A DNA stretch of 64,000 nucleotides from assembly GCF_001954135.1 (NCBI RefSeq), contig NZ_MBEQ01000081.1:1-64000 (forward strand). Direction: 5' to 3'. Of the stretch, positions 48,716 to 57,796 are shown in pieces. This DNA is from Mycobacterium sp. GA-1841 (GTDB lineage Bacteria; Actinomycetota; Actinomycetes; Mycobacteriales; Mycobacteriaceae). The notes under the pieces are model-generated. The model was given only the letters and a program-made list of their open reading frames with translations. It was not told the origin of the DNA and ran no database searches. The translations under genes were made by a program, and so were the position numbers. How positions within the stretch are numbered: position 1 is the stretch's first letter; the number at the start of each line of letters is the position of its first letter.

Positions 48716-50188
48716 CTATGGGGTGAACGCGTAATCGTCCAGGGGGAAGCGGCGGCTGCGCCAGTAGGCCTCGAAGGTGGTGGCCGGCCGTAGCGGCACG
48801 TCCCCGTTGCGGTCGAAGTAGTAGCTGTTGGCCTGTGAACAGCTGTCCTGCCAGAAGATCTGGCGGTGACGCTTGCGCATCATCTCCGAGAAGTACCGGT
48901 CGTTGGCCTCCGGGCGGACCTCGACGCGGCGGGCCTGCTTCTTGTTGGCTTGGGCGATACAGCGCACCAGATGACGGGTCTGGGCCTCGATCAACGCGAA
49001 GTACGAGGATCCGACGTAGCCGTACGGGCCCATGACCGAAAAGAAATTCGCGAACCCCGGAACGCTGACACCTTCATAGGCCTGCATCCGGTGCTGCATC
49101 CAGAACTCGCTCAGCGTTTGCCCATCCGAACCGACGACCACGAACGGCAGCGCGTCGACATCCATCACCTTGAAACCGGTGGCCAGGATGAGCACATCGA
49201 CGTCATGGCTTTCACCATCGGCGGTCGCCACACCCGAACCGGTGATCTTGTCGATCGGTTCGGTGACCAACCGCACGTTGTCCCGGTTGAAGGTGGCCAG
49301 ATAGGTGTTGTGGAACCCGGGTCGTTTACATCCCACCGCGTAGCGCGGTGTGAGCTTGTCGCGTACCTCCGGGTCGTGCACCTGTTGCCGGAGGTAGGCC
49401 CTGCCCGCCGCGCCAGCCCGCTGGGCGAACGGGTTGACCGTGAAGTACTGCGCGGCCAGCGGGAAGGTGAACTCCACATACGCCTGGCTGAGCATCCGGT
49501 GCAGTGTCCGGCCGCCGGGCAGCCGCATGAGTCGGCGGGCGATCGGCGGGATCGGCACGTCGAATTTCGGGAAGCACCAGATGGGCGTGCGTTGAAACAC
49601 CGTGAGCTGCTTGACCTTCGGGGCGATCTCGGGAATCACCTGAACCGCGGAGGCGCCGGTGCCGATGATCGCCACCCGCTTGCCGGTCAAGTCCTGGGTG
49701 TGATCCCACCGGGCTGTGTGCACCGTGGTCCCGGCGAAGGTGTCGACGCCGTCGATGTCGGGCAGCTTGGGGATGGTCAGCACCCCGCTGGCGTTGACCA
49801 GGAACCGGGACGTGAGGGTGTCTCCGGACTCCAGTTCGAGCCGCCACAGGTTCTTCTCGTCGTCGAACACCGCGCGGGTGACGGTGGTGCTGAACCGGAT
49901 CCGGGGCCGCAGGCCGTACTTGTCCACGCAGGTGTCGGCGTAGGTGCGCAACTCGCTGCCGGGGGCATAGGTGCGCGACCATTTCCGCGATTGCTCGAAC
50001 GAGAACTGATACGAGAACGACGGAATATCCACGGCCACACCGGGATAGGTGTTCCAAAACCAGGTGCCCCCGGCCCCGTCGCCGGCTTCGAGGATGAGGT
50101 AGTCATGCAGTCCCGCCTTGTCCAGCGCGATGGCGGTGCCGATGCCGGAGAATCCGGCACCGACGATGAGCGTGTGAAAGTCGGGCAT
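48716..50188 (-). CDS. Flavin-containing / Baeyer-Villiger monooxygenase, Rv1393c-like
   Basis: The 490-residue flavoenzyme has the FAD motif LIVGAGFSGIGTAIAL, the NADPH motif VAIIGTGASAVQVI and the full Baeyer-Villiger fingerprint FAGTTVHTARWD. The position next to metK and to a P450 remnant matches Rv1393c and cyp132 of M. tuberculosis. It likely oxidises hydrophobic ketones or heteroatoms with NADPH and O2. ATG 50188 has GGAGG eight bases upstream. Its start lies inside the open frame of the decayed P450, which may have been co-transcribed with it. Confidence 0.93.
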   Translation of the reverse strand: MPDFHTLIVGAGFSGIGTAIALDKAGLHDYLILEAGDGAGGTWFWNTYPGVAVDIPSFSYQFSFEQSRKWSRTYAPGSELRTYADTCVDKYGLRPRIRFSTTVTRAVFDDEKNLWRLELESGDTLTSRFLVNASGVLTIPKLPDIDGVDTFAGTTVHTARWDHTQDLTGKRVAIIGTGASAVQVIPEIAPKVKQLTVFQRTPIWCFPKFDVPIPPIARRLMRLPGGRTLHRMLSQAYVEFTFPLAAQYFTVNPFAQRAGAAGRAYLRQQVHDPEVRDKLTPRYAVGCKRPGFHNTYLATFNRDNVRLVTEPIDKITGSGVATADGESHDVDVLILATGFKVMDVDALPFVVVGSDGQTLSEFWMQHRMQAYEGVSVPGFANFFSVMGPYGYVGSSYFALIEAQTRHLVRCIAQANKKQARRVEVRPEANDRYFSEMMRKRHRQIFWQDSCSQANSYYFDRNGDVPLRPATTFEAYWRSRRFPLDDYAFTP

Positions 50189-50664
50189 GGGTCGCCTCCC
50201 GGCTGCGGCCGATCATGTGGACACCGTGTGTGGGTTGCACTCTCAACCTAGTCTCCGTCTCCACCGAGTGGCCAGGATCGAGATCGAAATCGAACCGTTG
50301 GCTCATGATCGCGGCGATCAACACCATCTCAATCAGGGCGAAACTGTGCCCGATGCAGACCCGGCGTCCACCGCCAACGGGATACAGGCCGAGCATGGGC
50401 GATTCTTGGTCGCCTCGCCCAGGGAACGGGCTGGGGTCAAACGTGTCCGGATCTGGCCGCCATCGTTTGTCGTGGTGGATCCGATAAGTCGGGATGATGA
50501 CCGTCGTGCCCGAGCGGATGTGGTGGCGGTCGATTGCGTCGGGCTCGACTGCTTCGCGCGCGAAGATCCATACCGGAGAGTGACAACGCTGCGACTCCTG
50601 TGGACACGCAGTGGTCGACGCCATCCGGGTCAGTTCGCCTGCCGCGGGAGCCCGTCCGCTCCCG
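50103..50664 (-). pseudogene. Cytochrome P450 C-terminal remnant (cyp132 position)
   Basis: On the minus strand the frame reads GRAPAAGELTRMASTTACPQ, then ESQR (the ExxR of helix K), PVWIFAREAV, a PERF-like DTFDPSPFPGR and the haem-ligand loop GGGRRVCIGHSFA. This is the last third of a P450. About 300 N-terminal residues are missing. Upstream the homology ends within about 12 bases of the stop codon of the hypothetical gene at 50676, in the same frame, so the 5' part was probably lost by deletion. The frame also runs on into the monooxygenase gene. A functional enzyme is excluded. Confidence 0.8.
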
Positions 50665-50675
50665 CAGTCGTTTCG

Positions 50676-51560
50676 TCATTTGATCTCCACCCAGGATGCC
50701 TCCGGCCCAAGGGCGGCATTGAACTCCGCAATCTGCGCCGGGGTTGTGTACGTGATGTCCAGATTCATGCTCTCCTGCGAGACGTAGAAGCGTTCAGCGC
50801 ATTCTGGTGGGGCGAAGATCGGCGCCAATTGTTCGATCAGCCCGTCGGGTTGGTACTTGGCGTACACGGTGAAGGGCAGCGAGTACCGGGTGGTGTCCAT
50901 CTCGAATTCGATGACGGCGTTGGGTATCGGGTCCAAGCTGGGGCGCTGATGGTCGTCGGTGGTGCCGAACCTGATCTGACGCAACGGGCCGGAATATCCG
51001 CTGATGCGTGCGAATTCACGCACGATCTCGAATGCATCGTCGTCGTAGAACTCCACCTGGTTGGTGAAGAACGCCAGGTGGCGAAGCGGTGGCACCCGCT
51101 CGTCCGCCAGCATTTCCAAAACCATCATCACCGAGTGGATATCCATGTCCTCGAATACGTCGGTGTGTTCGGCGCACTCGATGACTTCGTCATCGGATAC
51201 TTCGCCGGGGTCGAGAATCCCCGCCGTTTCCAGCAGAGCGAACATCGCCAGCAGTTGTTCCTGAAGTTCAGGTGCAAGTGGGTGCCGCCATCGCGGCGGC
51301 GGGGGTCGGTTCGGGTCGGGTGGTGAGTACGGCGGTTCCTCATCGCGAGCTTCGAGAAACTCGTTGTAGGCCTGCCGTAGGCATCCGAGACCAAACGCGA
51401 GAATTCCCCACGCGACCAGTTGGTTCGGCATGGGGGTATTCGGGATCGTCCACAGCCCTAGCAATCCCATGCCGAGGCCGCACACCAAATAGAGCAGTGG
51501 ACCGATCCAGCGCGTCCGGTACAGCACCTGATCAAAGAGGTCCGTCCACCGCGAGCTCAC
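50676..51560 (-). CDS. Hypothetical protein with two N-terminal membrane helices
   Basis: The 294-residue protein has two membrane helices (about 18-38 and 46-64), a Pro-rich linker (PPYSPPDPNRPPPPRW) and an acidic soluble C-terminal domain of about 200 residues with many Glu/Asp and aromatic residues. I recognise no family. GTG 51560 has no obvious ribosome binding site, and the start is the least certain part. It ends directly against the truncated P450, suggesting it arrived with, or was exposed by, the deletion that removed the P450 5' end. Confidence 0.65.
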   Translation of the reverse strand: MSSRWTDLFDQVLYRTRWIGPLLYLVCGLGMGLLGLWTIPNTPMPNQLVAWGILAFGLGCLRQAYNEFLEARDEEPPYSPPDPNRPPPPRWRHPLAPELQEQLLAMFALLETAGILDPGEVSDDEVIECAEHTDVFEDMDIHSVMMVLEMLADERVPPLRHLAFFTNQVEFYDDDAFEIVREFARISGYSGPLRQIRFGTTDDHQRPSLDPIPNAVIEFEMDTTRYSLPFTVYAKYQPDGLIEQLAPIFAPPECAERFYVSQESMNLDITYTTPAQIAEFNAALGPEASWVEIK

Positions 51561-51993
51561 CGCGTAATCATGCCCGAACGGCGGATGCGGATTCGAAGAT
51601 TCGAGTGCAGTCGGCTGGGTTGATCCGTCTTCAGGTGGCGTTGCCGGCTGCGCTCGGCTCGGCGCTCGCTGGGGGCACGGGCGTCGGAGAAAACACGCGA
51701 AAGTAGGGCGGGAGCGGAGAGATGCTGATATTTACCGTGTTTGGCGGAACGCCAGCTTCTGCGACGGGACGTAAACGAGTCTCTGGCGCACCTACGCGGA
51801 GGTGGTGGAGTCCACGCTGGGCTGCCGAAACGTCGGATGGGCGAGGGTTCGTGATCGAAGTCCACTCAGGTACCGTCCGCCTTACATCGGCCCGCCACGT
51901 TAAGGAACCCGTAGTTGACGAGAGATCAGTGCGGTTGTACGACAGCGTATTCGGATAGGAGTACAGCCGAGCGAATGCCTGATCGATCACATC
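51561..51993. other. Gene-less stretch between two membrane-protein genes
   Basis: These 433 bases contain only short ORFs with Arg/Ser/Pro-rich, non-conserved-looking translations on both strands. I see no hairpin, repeat or clear promoter apart from what must drive the gene at 51560. Confidence 0.5.
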
Positions 51994-52485
51994 TCATCCG
52001 GGAGCGGAGTCATAGTCGTAGTCATCGCGGCGGTCGAAGCGTTCACCAAGAGGTTTGGAGGGCAGCACGCCGAAGACAATCGCCAACACAGATCCGATGT
52101 AGGGCAAAAAGAGTAGGAGGCACATCCACCCCGACAAGTCGGCGTCATGGAGCCGGCGGACCATGAGTGCCCAGCTTGGAACCACGCACACCAATACGAA
52201 TACTGCCACCGGCAGCAGGGACAGGCGTCCGAGCGCGCTGGGGTCTCCGGCTACGGCGACGATTGCCACGCAGAAGATGGTGACGGTTGCGATTGCCAGT
52301 TGGACCCACCAGTACTCACTGCGCGACGCGCGACCGGAGAAGCGTGCGTAACTGCGAAAGAACCGCGCCAGTGCCTGGCCAAATGTAGCCCCGTACAACG
52401 GCAGCGTCAGATCGCGTGGGTCCGTGGCACCGAGCGGCTCGGATGGATACTGCTCTTCGAACGACGTTTCCTCGCTGCGGGTCAT
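51994..52485 (-). CDS. DUF805-family membrane protein
   Basis: The 163-residue protein has the DUF805 layout: an amphipathic FGRASRSEYWW-type segment (here FSGRASRSEYWWVQL), three to four hydrophobic helices and the RRLHDADLSGWMCLL motif. Family members are small membrane proteins of unknown function, widespread in bacteria. ATG 52485 has AGAGGA about six bases upstream and is preferred over the start at 52563. A 30-residue hydrophilic N-terminus and an Asp/Arg-rich C-terminus flank the membrane part. It is divergent from the AAA ATPase gene, 210 bases away. Confidence 0.85.
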   Translation of the reverse strand: MTRSEETSFEEQYPSEPLGATDPRDLTLPLYGATFGQALARFFRSYARFSGRASRSEYWWVQLAIATVTIFCVAIVAVAGDPSALGRLSLLPVAVFVLVCVVPSWALMVRRLHDADLSGWMCLLLFLPYIGSVLAIVFGVLPSKPLGERFDRRDDYDYDSAPG

Positions 52486-52695
52486 TGATTCCTCTGCTCG
52501 ATTATTCGGTTGTGCCACGGAACCGTCCTGTTCCGCTGTCCCATCCACGGGGGCTGAGATCAACGCGGACGGTACACCGTTGCCTGAAGCAATGGATGCA
52601 AATGAGCGGAGTACAAGCCAGCGCAGCAGGAGGTGATTACGCTATCGCTGCGGGTCTCACCGGAGGACCGTTTGCGGGTGGGAGGACGGCACTGA

Positions 52696-53946
52696 ATGGC
52701 GGTAGACCCTCAGCTGCTGGCTGCGATCGACGGTGCGGTCCAGGCCGACCCGGCCAATCGAGCGCTGCGCCTGCATCTGGCAGATCTGCTCCTCGACGAC
52801 GGCCAGTATGTCGCGGCACTCGGCCATTGCGAGCTGCTGCTCCAGCAGTCGCCCGGGGACGCCGATGCCTTGGCGCGCAAGAGCGCCGCCCTGGCCGGAT
52901 TCGGCATGCCCGCACCCGCACCGCAACCGACCGCCCCCGAGCAGGGTGCACCCGCACCGCCACCATCGCCTGCGCCGGAGACGCCGCCTGCGACTCCGCT
53001 GTCTTCTGGGCAGAACGAAGCATGGGCCACAGCCGACGACGATGACGACGCCATCCCGGTCAGCGACTTGATGGAGATCGTCCGGCCGGAGCTCACACTC
53101 GACGATGTGGCCGGCATGGAGGACATCAAGCAACGGCTGCGGATGAGCTTTCTCGAACCTATGCGCAATGAGGAGCTGCGTAAGTCGTTCGGGCACGCGT
53201 TGCGGTCCAGCCTGCTGTTGTGGGGGCCGCCCGGTTGCGGCAAGACGTTCCTGGCGAAGTCGCTGGCCGGCGAACTCGGTCTGTTCTTCATCCACGTCGG
53301 CATCGCCGACATCCTCGACAAATGGCTTGGCAACAGCGAGCGCAACATCAAGAGCGTTTTCGATGAAGCCCGGCAGATGCGCCCCACCGTGTTGTTCATC
53401 GACGAGCTCGACGCACTCGGCCACAAGCGCGCCCAGACATCGAGCTTCATCCGCAGCATCGTCAATCAGTTGCTGCTGGAACTCGACGGGGCCACCAGCG
53501 ACAACGAGGGAATTCTGGTGCTCGGGGCGACCAACCAGGTGTGGGATGTCGATCCCGCACTGTTGCGCCCCGGCCGCTTCGACCGCAAGGTGCTGGTGCT
53601 GCCGCCCGATCGTCCTGCCAGGGAGGCGATCCTTTCTCACCATCTGCGCACCAGCCCGACGGAGCGGCTGAACCTGTCCGCCGTCGCCGACCGTACCGAG
53701 GGGTACTCGGGCGCAGATTTGGCGGGTCTGTGCCGCCACGCCGTCGAGTTCGCGCTGCACGACTCGGTGCGACGCGGGTCCACCCAGCCGGTCAACCAAC
53801 GTCACCTCGAGAAGGCATTCAAAGACACCCAAGCCAGCACGGCGTCCTGGTTCAGCCTGGCCCAGAACTACGTCGCGTTCGCCGAAAACAGCGAGGACTA
53901 CACGGAACTCGATCGCTACCTCGCAAGGAGAAAGAAGCGGCGATGA
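52696..53946 (+). CDS. TPR-AAA+ ATPase (FtsH/Cdc48-like ATPase domain)
   Basis: The 416-residue protein has a TPR-like N-terminus (about 1-68), a Pro/Ala/Asp-rich linker (70-118) and one AAA+ module with Walker A GPPGCGKT (177-184), Walker B LFIDELDA (233-240), sensor 1 LGATN and arginine-finger region RPGRFDR (291-297). The YSGADLAGLCRHA sensor-2 segment is also clear. There is no protease domain or membrane helix. ATG 52696 follows GGGAGG by about ten bases. It overlaps the next gene (ATGA), which encodes a TPR membrane protein, so the two probably form a membrane-tethered remodelling complex. The client is unknown. Confidence 0.88.
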   Translation: MAVDPQLLAAIDGAVQADPANRALRLHLADLLLDDGQYVAALGHCELLLQQSPGDADALARKSAALAGFGMPAPAPQPTAPEQGAPAPPPSPAPETPPATPLSSGQNEAWATADDDDDAIPVSDLMEIVRPELTLDDVAGMEDIKQRLRMSFLEPMRNEELRKSFGHALRSSLLLWGPPGCGKTFLAKSLAGELGLFFIHVGIADILDKWLGNSERNIKSVFDEARQMRPTVLFIDELDALGHKRAQTSSFIRSIVNQLLLELDGATSDNEGILVLGATNQVWDVDPALLRPGRFDRKVLVLPPDRPAREAILSHHLRTSPTERLNLSAVADRTEGYSGADLAGLCRHAVEFALHDSVRRGSTQPVNQRHLEKAFKDTQASTASWFSLAQNYVAFAENSEDYTELDRYLARRKKRR

Positions 53947-55085
53947 CGTCAATGGCCGAGCGTGCCGCGGAAAAGGTACGGATTCTCCTCGAACTCGACC
54001 GCAACGAGGAAGCCGCCCAGGCGGCACGCGCCGGATTGCAGAGCGACCCGAACAACGCCGGGCTGCTGGGTCTGCTTGCTTCCGCGCTGTATGCGAAAGG
54101 TCAGATGCGCGAGGCCCGCAAGTGGTCCGAACGCTCCCTGGCCATCGACCCGCACCAGGCCTCGGTCCATGACATCCGGGCGCGAGCCATCATCAACGGT
54201 GCGGGAAAGCCCAAGGAGGCGGTCGAATCTGCGACTGCGGCAGTGAAACTCGCGCACACCCGCGCGTACTACCGCTACACGCTGACCCGCGCTCAGCTCA
54301 AGGCCAAACAACGCAAGGCCGCGCAGGCGACCGCGGAGTCGATTCGCACCATCGCCCCGGCTTCGTCGTTGGGCCCGCTCTCGGAAGCGATCGTCGAGAT
54401 CGACCGCGCGAGGTTCTTGAGAATTCATCCGCTGTGGGCAGTGATGGCTGTGCTGATAACTCGGGGTGCGGTCCTGATTTTCTGGGCGATCTGGTGGCTC
54501 TACGCGTACCTTCGGCGGCGCGGGCCGCTGCGGCGCGCCGACGCTCACCTCATGGAAGCGCTGCGACTCGACCCCGGCGACGCCTTCACCCATCGGGTTG
54601 CCGCCGAGGTCGCCCAGTACCGGTTCCGGTTCATCCGGGCCGTCGACTCCACTCTTGCCTCGGCAGCCATCGACGCCCACATGGTCGATCCGACCGAGCT
54701 GGCTCGGGGCGTCGTGCGCAGAACCGCTGGGATTGCGGCGGTGAGCTTCGTCTTCTGGTGTGTGCTTCTGCTCTCGACGCTCAGCTTCATCCCGTCCGCA
54801 GTCGCGACAGCTGTCCTCGGCACCGCACTCGTCGTCGCTGTCGCCGCGGGCGTCGTCTGGCTTTACGAGGAACAGACCAAACGGCTACCGCCAGGTGTCT
54901 TGCGACTCGTCCGTCGCCGCTGGGGCTTGCCTGCCACGGCGCTCGTGATGGCCACGTGGTTATTCATCGTCGCAGCGAGCAACACTCTGGACGTCGCGAT
55001 ACCAGCCGGTCTGGGAGCGGTGCTGCTGCTGGCCGGTTTCTGTGTGCTGACTGCGCGACTGGTGTCCGCCAGGCGCACCGGCTGA
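53943..55085 (+). CDS. TPR membrane protein partner of the AAA+ ATPase
   Basis: The 380-residue protein starts with TPR-type helices (about 5-150; ARAGLQSDPNNAGLLGLLAS, YAKGQMREARKWSERSLAID). It then has one membrane helix (about 162-182), a second TPR-like segment (about 185-235) and three or four C-terminal helices (about 258-370). ATG 53943 overlaps the AAA+ stop; a longer frame lies inside that gene. The shared TPR signature in both proteins suggests direct interaction at the membrane. I know of no characterised homologue. Confidence 0.8.
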   Translation: MTSMAERAAEKVRILLELDRNEEAAQAARAGLQSDPNNAGLLGLLASALYAKGQMREARKWSERSLAIDPHQASVHDIRARAIINGAGKPKEAVESATAAVKLAHTRAYYRYTLTRAQLKAKQRKAAQATAESIRTIAPASSLGPLSEAIVEIDRARFLRIHPLWAVMAVLITRGAVLIFWAIWWLYAYLRRRGPLRRADAHLMEALRLDPGDAFTHRVAAEVAQYRFRFIRAVDSTLASAAIDAHMVDPTELARGVVRRTAGIAAVSFVFWCVLLLSTLSFIPSAVATAVLGTALVVAVAAGVVWLYEEQTKRLPPGVLRLVRRRWGLPATALVMATWLFIVAASNTLDVAIPAGLGAVLLLAGFCVLTARLVSARRTG

Positions 55086-55219
55086 CCTGAACTCGTTGCC
55101 GTCGTTGGCCATGATCTCGGTCCACTCACCAGCCCATGTCGCGCGCCCCGAATGAACGTTCCGCGCCCGCATTTCGTTTCACACTGGACAGAGTCCAGAC
55201 GCGAGAGGGTGCGACCACG

Positions 55220-56281
55220 ATGGAACTGAGCCGCAGGGGAGCGTTGCTGGGATTGACCGCCATGGGCGGTGTAGCGGTCGCCGCGGTGGGCGGACTTGGT
55301 GAGGCGGCGGGCTGGCTGCGTTCTGACGCGCTGACGCCGGACCGGTTCGCCGACCGGTTCGAGCAGGTGGCCGGCCGTCACGAGGGATTTCGGCGCAACC
55401 ACGCCAAAGGGCTGGCGGCAACCGGAACGTTCACCAGCAACGGTGCCGGTGCCCAGGTGAGCCGGGCCGCCGTGTTCACACCGGGCACAGTGCCTGTGGT
55501 GGGCAGGTTCTCGCTGTCGGGTGGGTTGCCCGATCAACCTGACAAGAACGACACCGTCCGAGGTCTGGGCCTGGTGTTCGAGCTTCCCGATGGCCAGCAG
55601 TGGCGCACGGCGATGATCAACATCCCGGTGTTTCCCGACGCCACACCGCAAGGCTTCTACGACCGCATGTTGGCGTCGCGGCCCCAGCAGCAGACCGGGA
55701 AGCCCGACCCCCAGGCGATGGCGGCGTTTCTGGCCGGTCACCCGGAAACCGCCGCGGCGATGAAGATCATCAAGCAGAGCCCACCGAGCGCCGGGTTCGC
55801 CGACAGTACGTACCACGGCCTCAACGCTTTTCGCGCTACCAATGCTCAGGGCGAGACCACGGAGATCCGCTGGGCAGCTGTGCCGCTAGAGCACGAACAG
55901 CCCGCCGCACGGCCGCCGAGCGAGGACAAGAACGCTCTATTCGACACACTGATCGACACGGTGGCGCGCGGACCGGTCAGTTGGAAGTTGATCCTCACGC
56001 TGGCCGACCCGACCGATCCCACGCACGATGCCACCCTTCCGTGGCCACCGGACCGACCGACGATTGACGCGGGCACCATCACCATCGACGCCGTCCACAC
56101 CGAGGGGCCCGGCAACGCCCGCGACGTGAACTTCGACCCACTCGTGCTGCCTGACGGCTTGGCCGCGGCCGACGATCCGTTGCCGCGCGCACGGTCAGCG
56201 GTGTATGCCCGCTCGTTCGACCGCCGCGCCCGAGAACCCAAGTCTCCCAGCGCAGTCGTCGTCTCCGGGGGAGCGCAGTGA
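55220..56281 (+). CDS. Catalase-related peroxidase (SrpA type), Tat-exported
   Basis: The 353-residue protein opens with a Tat signal (SRRGALLGLTAMGGVAVAAV). A catalase-core fold of the small catalase-related family follows: the distal-haem segment RRNHAKGLAATGTF, central RGLGLVFELPDG and a C-terminal proximal segment near DPLPRARSAVYARS. Such proteins are periplasmic haem peroxidases rather than true catalases. ATG 55220 starts just before the twin-arginine; a 28-residue upstream extension is rejected. It is coupled to a cytochrome b561 by GTGA, which could supply electrons from the membrane quinol pool. Confidence 0.88.
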   Translation: MELSRRGALLGLTAMGGVAVAAVGGLGEAAGWLRSDALTPDRFADRFEQVAGRHEGFRRNHAKGLAATGTFTSNGAGAQVSRAAVFTPGTVPVVGRFSLSGGLPDQPDKNDTVRGLGLVFELPDGQQWRTAMINIPVFPDATPQGFYDRMLASRPQQQTGKPDPQAMAAFLAGHPETAAAMKIIKQSPPSAGFADSTYHGLNAFRATNAQGETTEIRWAAVPLEHEQPAARPPSEDKNALFDTLIDTVARGPVSWKLILTLADPTDPTHDATLPWPPDRPTIDAGTITIDAVHTEGPGNARDVNFDPLVLPDGLAAADDPLPRARSAVYARSFDRRAREPKSPSAVVVSGGAQ

Positions 56282-56844
56282 GCACTCCGACCGCACCACC
56301 GATCATTAAGTTCAATCTGGCGGCCAGGCTGCTGCACTGGTCCATGGCGGTCATGGTGATCGCGCAGTTCTTCATCGGCGTGACGATGATCGCCGCGCTC
56401 ACCTACTACCCGCTCCTGCTGGCGATCCACCGGCCGCTGGGCATCGCGATCCTGGTGTTCGCGATCGTGCGACTGGTCAACCGGGTCTCCCGGCGACTGC
56501 CGCCGTTCCTCACCACGATGGGCCCGGTGGAACGCCGCGTCGCCAGCTACTCCGAATATCTGCTGTACGCCCTGCTTTTGGCGCAGCCGCTGATCGGGTG
56601 GGCGATGGTGTCGGCTGCAGGCTCTCCGGTCGTGTTGGCCGGGGCGCTCCACCTGCCGGCGATCGCCCCGCACAACATCACCCTGTACGCGGCGTTGCGC
56701 ACCGCCCACACCGTGGCGGCGTACCTGCTGTTCGCGACATTCACCGCACACATCTGCGCGGTGTTGTTCCACACCGTCGGCCTGCGCGACGGGCTCATTC
56801 GCCGAATGTCGTTGTGGCCCGCCAGAAGCGAACCGCCCAATTAG
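56278..56844 (+). CDS. Cytochrome b561, prokaryotic type
   Basis: The 188-residue membrane protein has four helices with the haem-ligand histidines expected of bacterial b561: LLHWSMAVMVIAQF in helix 1, LLAIHRPLGIA in helix 2 and RTAHTVAAYLL plus TAHICAVLFH toward the C-terminus. It passes electrons between ubiquinol/menaquinol and a periplasmic acceptor. GTG 56278 overlaps the peroxidase stop, so the pair is made together and the acceptor is likely that peroxidase. It ends four bases before the convergent esterase gene. Confidence 0.9.
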   Translation: MSTPTAPPIIKFNLAARLLHWSMAVMVIAQFFIGVTMIAALTYYPLLLAIHRPLGIAILVFAIVRLVNRVSRRLPPFLTTMGPVERRVASYSEYLLYALLLAQPLIGWAMVSAAGSPVVLAGALHLPAIAPHNITLYAALRTAHTVAAYLLFATFTAHICAVLFHTVGLRDGLIRRMSLWPARSEPPN

Positions 56845-56848
56845 CCGC

Positions 56849-57796
56849 TCAGGCGTGTAGCGCCTCACGAAGTGCGGCCACCGCCCGCTCGAACGCCTCG
56901 GTAGCGGCCGGAACCACGCCAGCATAACCGATGTACCCGTGCACCAGCGACTCGGCATTGTGCAATTGCACCGGAACGCCTGCGGCGGAGAGCATCTCGG
57001 CGTACCGGATGCCATCGTCGCGCAACGGGTCATGCCCGGCCACCGCAATATAGGCCGGCGCAAGTCCGGACAGGTCGGCCGCACGGGCCGGTACCAGCGT
57101 CATGGGCGGATCGGACAGATCGACGTGTCCGGCATACCACCGGGAGAAACCCGCGACGGCGTCGAGCCCGAGGATCGGTGCCTGGGCGTTCTCGGTGAAC
57201 GACGGCAGGCTGGTGTCCCAGGTGGTGGCCGGGTACCAGAGCAGCTGGAACCGCAGCGGGGGAGCGCCGGCGTCGCGCGCCAGCAGCGCCACCACCGCGC
57301 TGAGGTTGCCGCCCGCCGAATCGCCGGCAACCGCCATGCGGTTGCCGTCGACGTCGAGTTCGGCGGCGTGCTCGGCCACCCATTGCGTCACGGCCCACAC
57401 GTCGTCGACCGCGGCCGGGTACGGATGTTCCGGCGCCAGCCGGTAATCCACCGAGACCACGACGGCGTCAGCGCCCACGGCGTGCTGGCGCGCGGTGCCG
57501 TCGTAGCTGTCCAGATCACCCAGCGACCAGCCGCCGCCATGGATGAACACCACGACCGGCAACGTCGTCCCGCTCGGGTTCGGCGGCCGGTACACGCGCA
57601 CCGGGATCGGGCCGGCCGGGCCCGGGATCTCACGGTCGGTGACCTCGACCTCGGGATGGACCGGCGGCCGGGGGATATCACTGAACTGACGCCGGGCCTC
57701 CTCGACTCCGATGTCAGTCGATAGTTGGAATGGCACGACCTCCAGTACCTTCTGCAGGATGGAATCGACAGCCGGTTTCTTGTCAGCAACGGACAT
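56849..57796 (-). CDS. Alpha/beta hydrolase, LipI/LipH-type carboxylesterase
   Basis: The 315-residue esterase of the hormone-sensitive lipase family has the oxyanion motif HGGGW (VVVFIHGGGWSLGDLDS), the nucleophile GDSAGG, the acid in VAGHDPLRDDG and the catalytic His in VHGYIG. The position beside the lysoplasmalogenase and priA matches lipI (Rv1400c). ATG 57796 has a TACGGT -10 six bases upstream (leaderless), preferred over the start at 57823. Its start codon overlaps the divergent ATG 57795 within one CATG. Confidence 0.92.
   Translation of the reverse strand: MSVADKKPAVDSILQKVLEVVPFQLSTDIGVEEARRQFSDIPRPPVHPEVEVTDREIPGPAGPIPVRVYRPPNPSGTTLPVVVFIHGGGWSLGDLDSYDGTARQHAVGADAVVVSVDYRLAPEHPYPAAVDDVWAVTQWVAEHAAELDVDGNRMAVAGDSAGGNLSAVVALLARDAGAPPLRFQLLWYPATTWDTSLPSFTENAQAPILGLDAVAGFSRWYAGHVDLSDPPMTLVPARAADLSGLAPAYIAVAGHDPLRDDGIRYAEMLSAAGVPVQLHNAESLVHGYIGYAGVVPAATEAFERAVAALREALHA

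Noticed and set aside
51631..51990. 119-codon minus-strand ORF and a 78-codon plus-strand ORF in the gene-less stretch
   Set aside because: No ribosome binding site, no recognisable domain, Arg/Pro/Ser-rich composition, and each overlaps the other.
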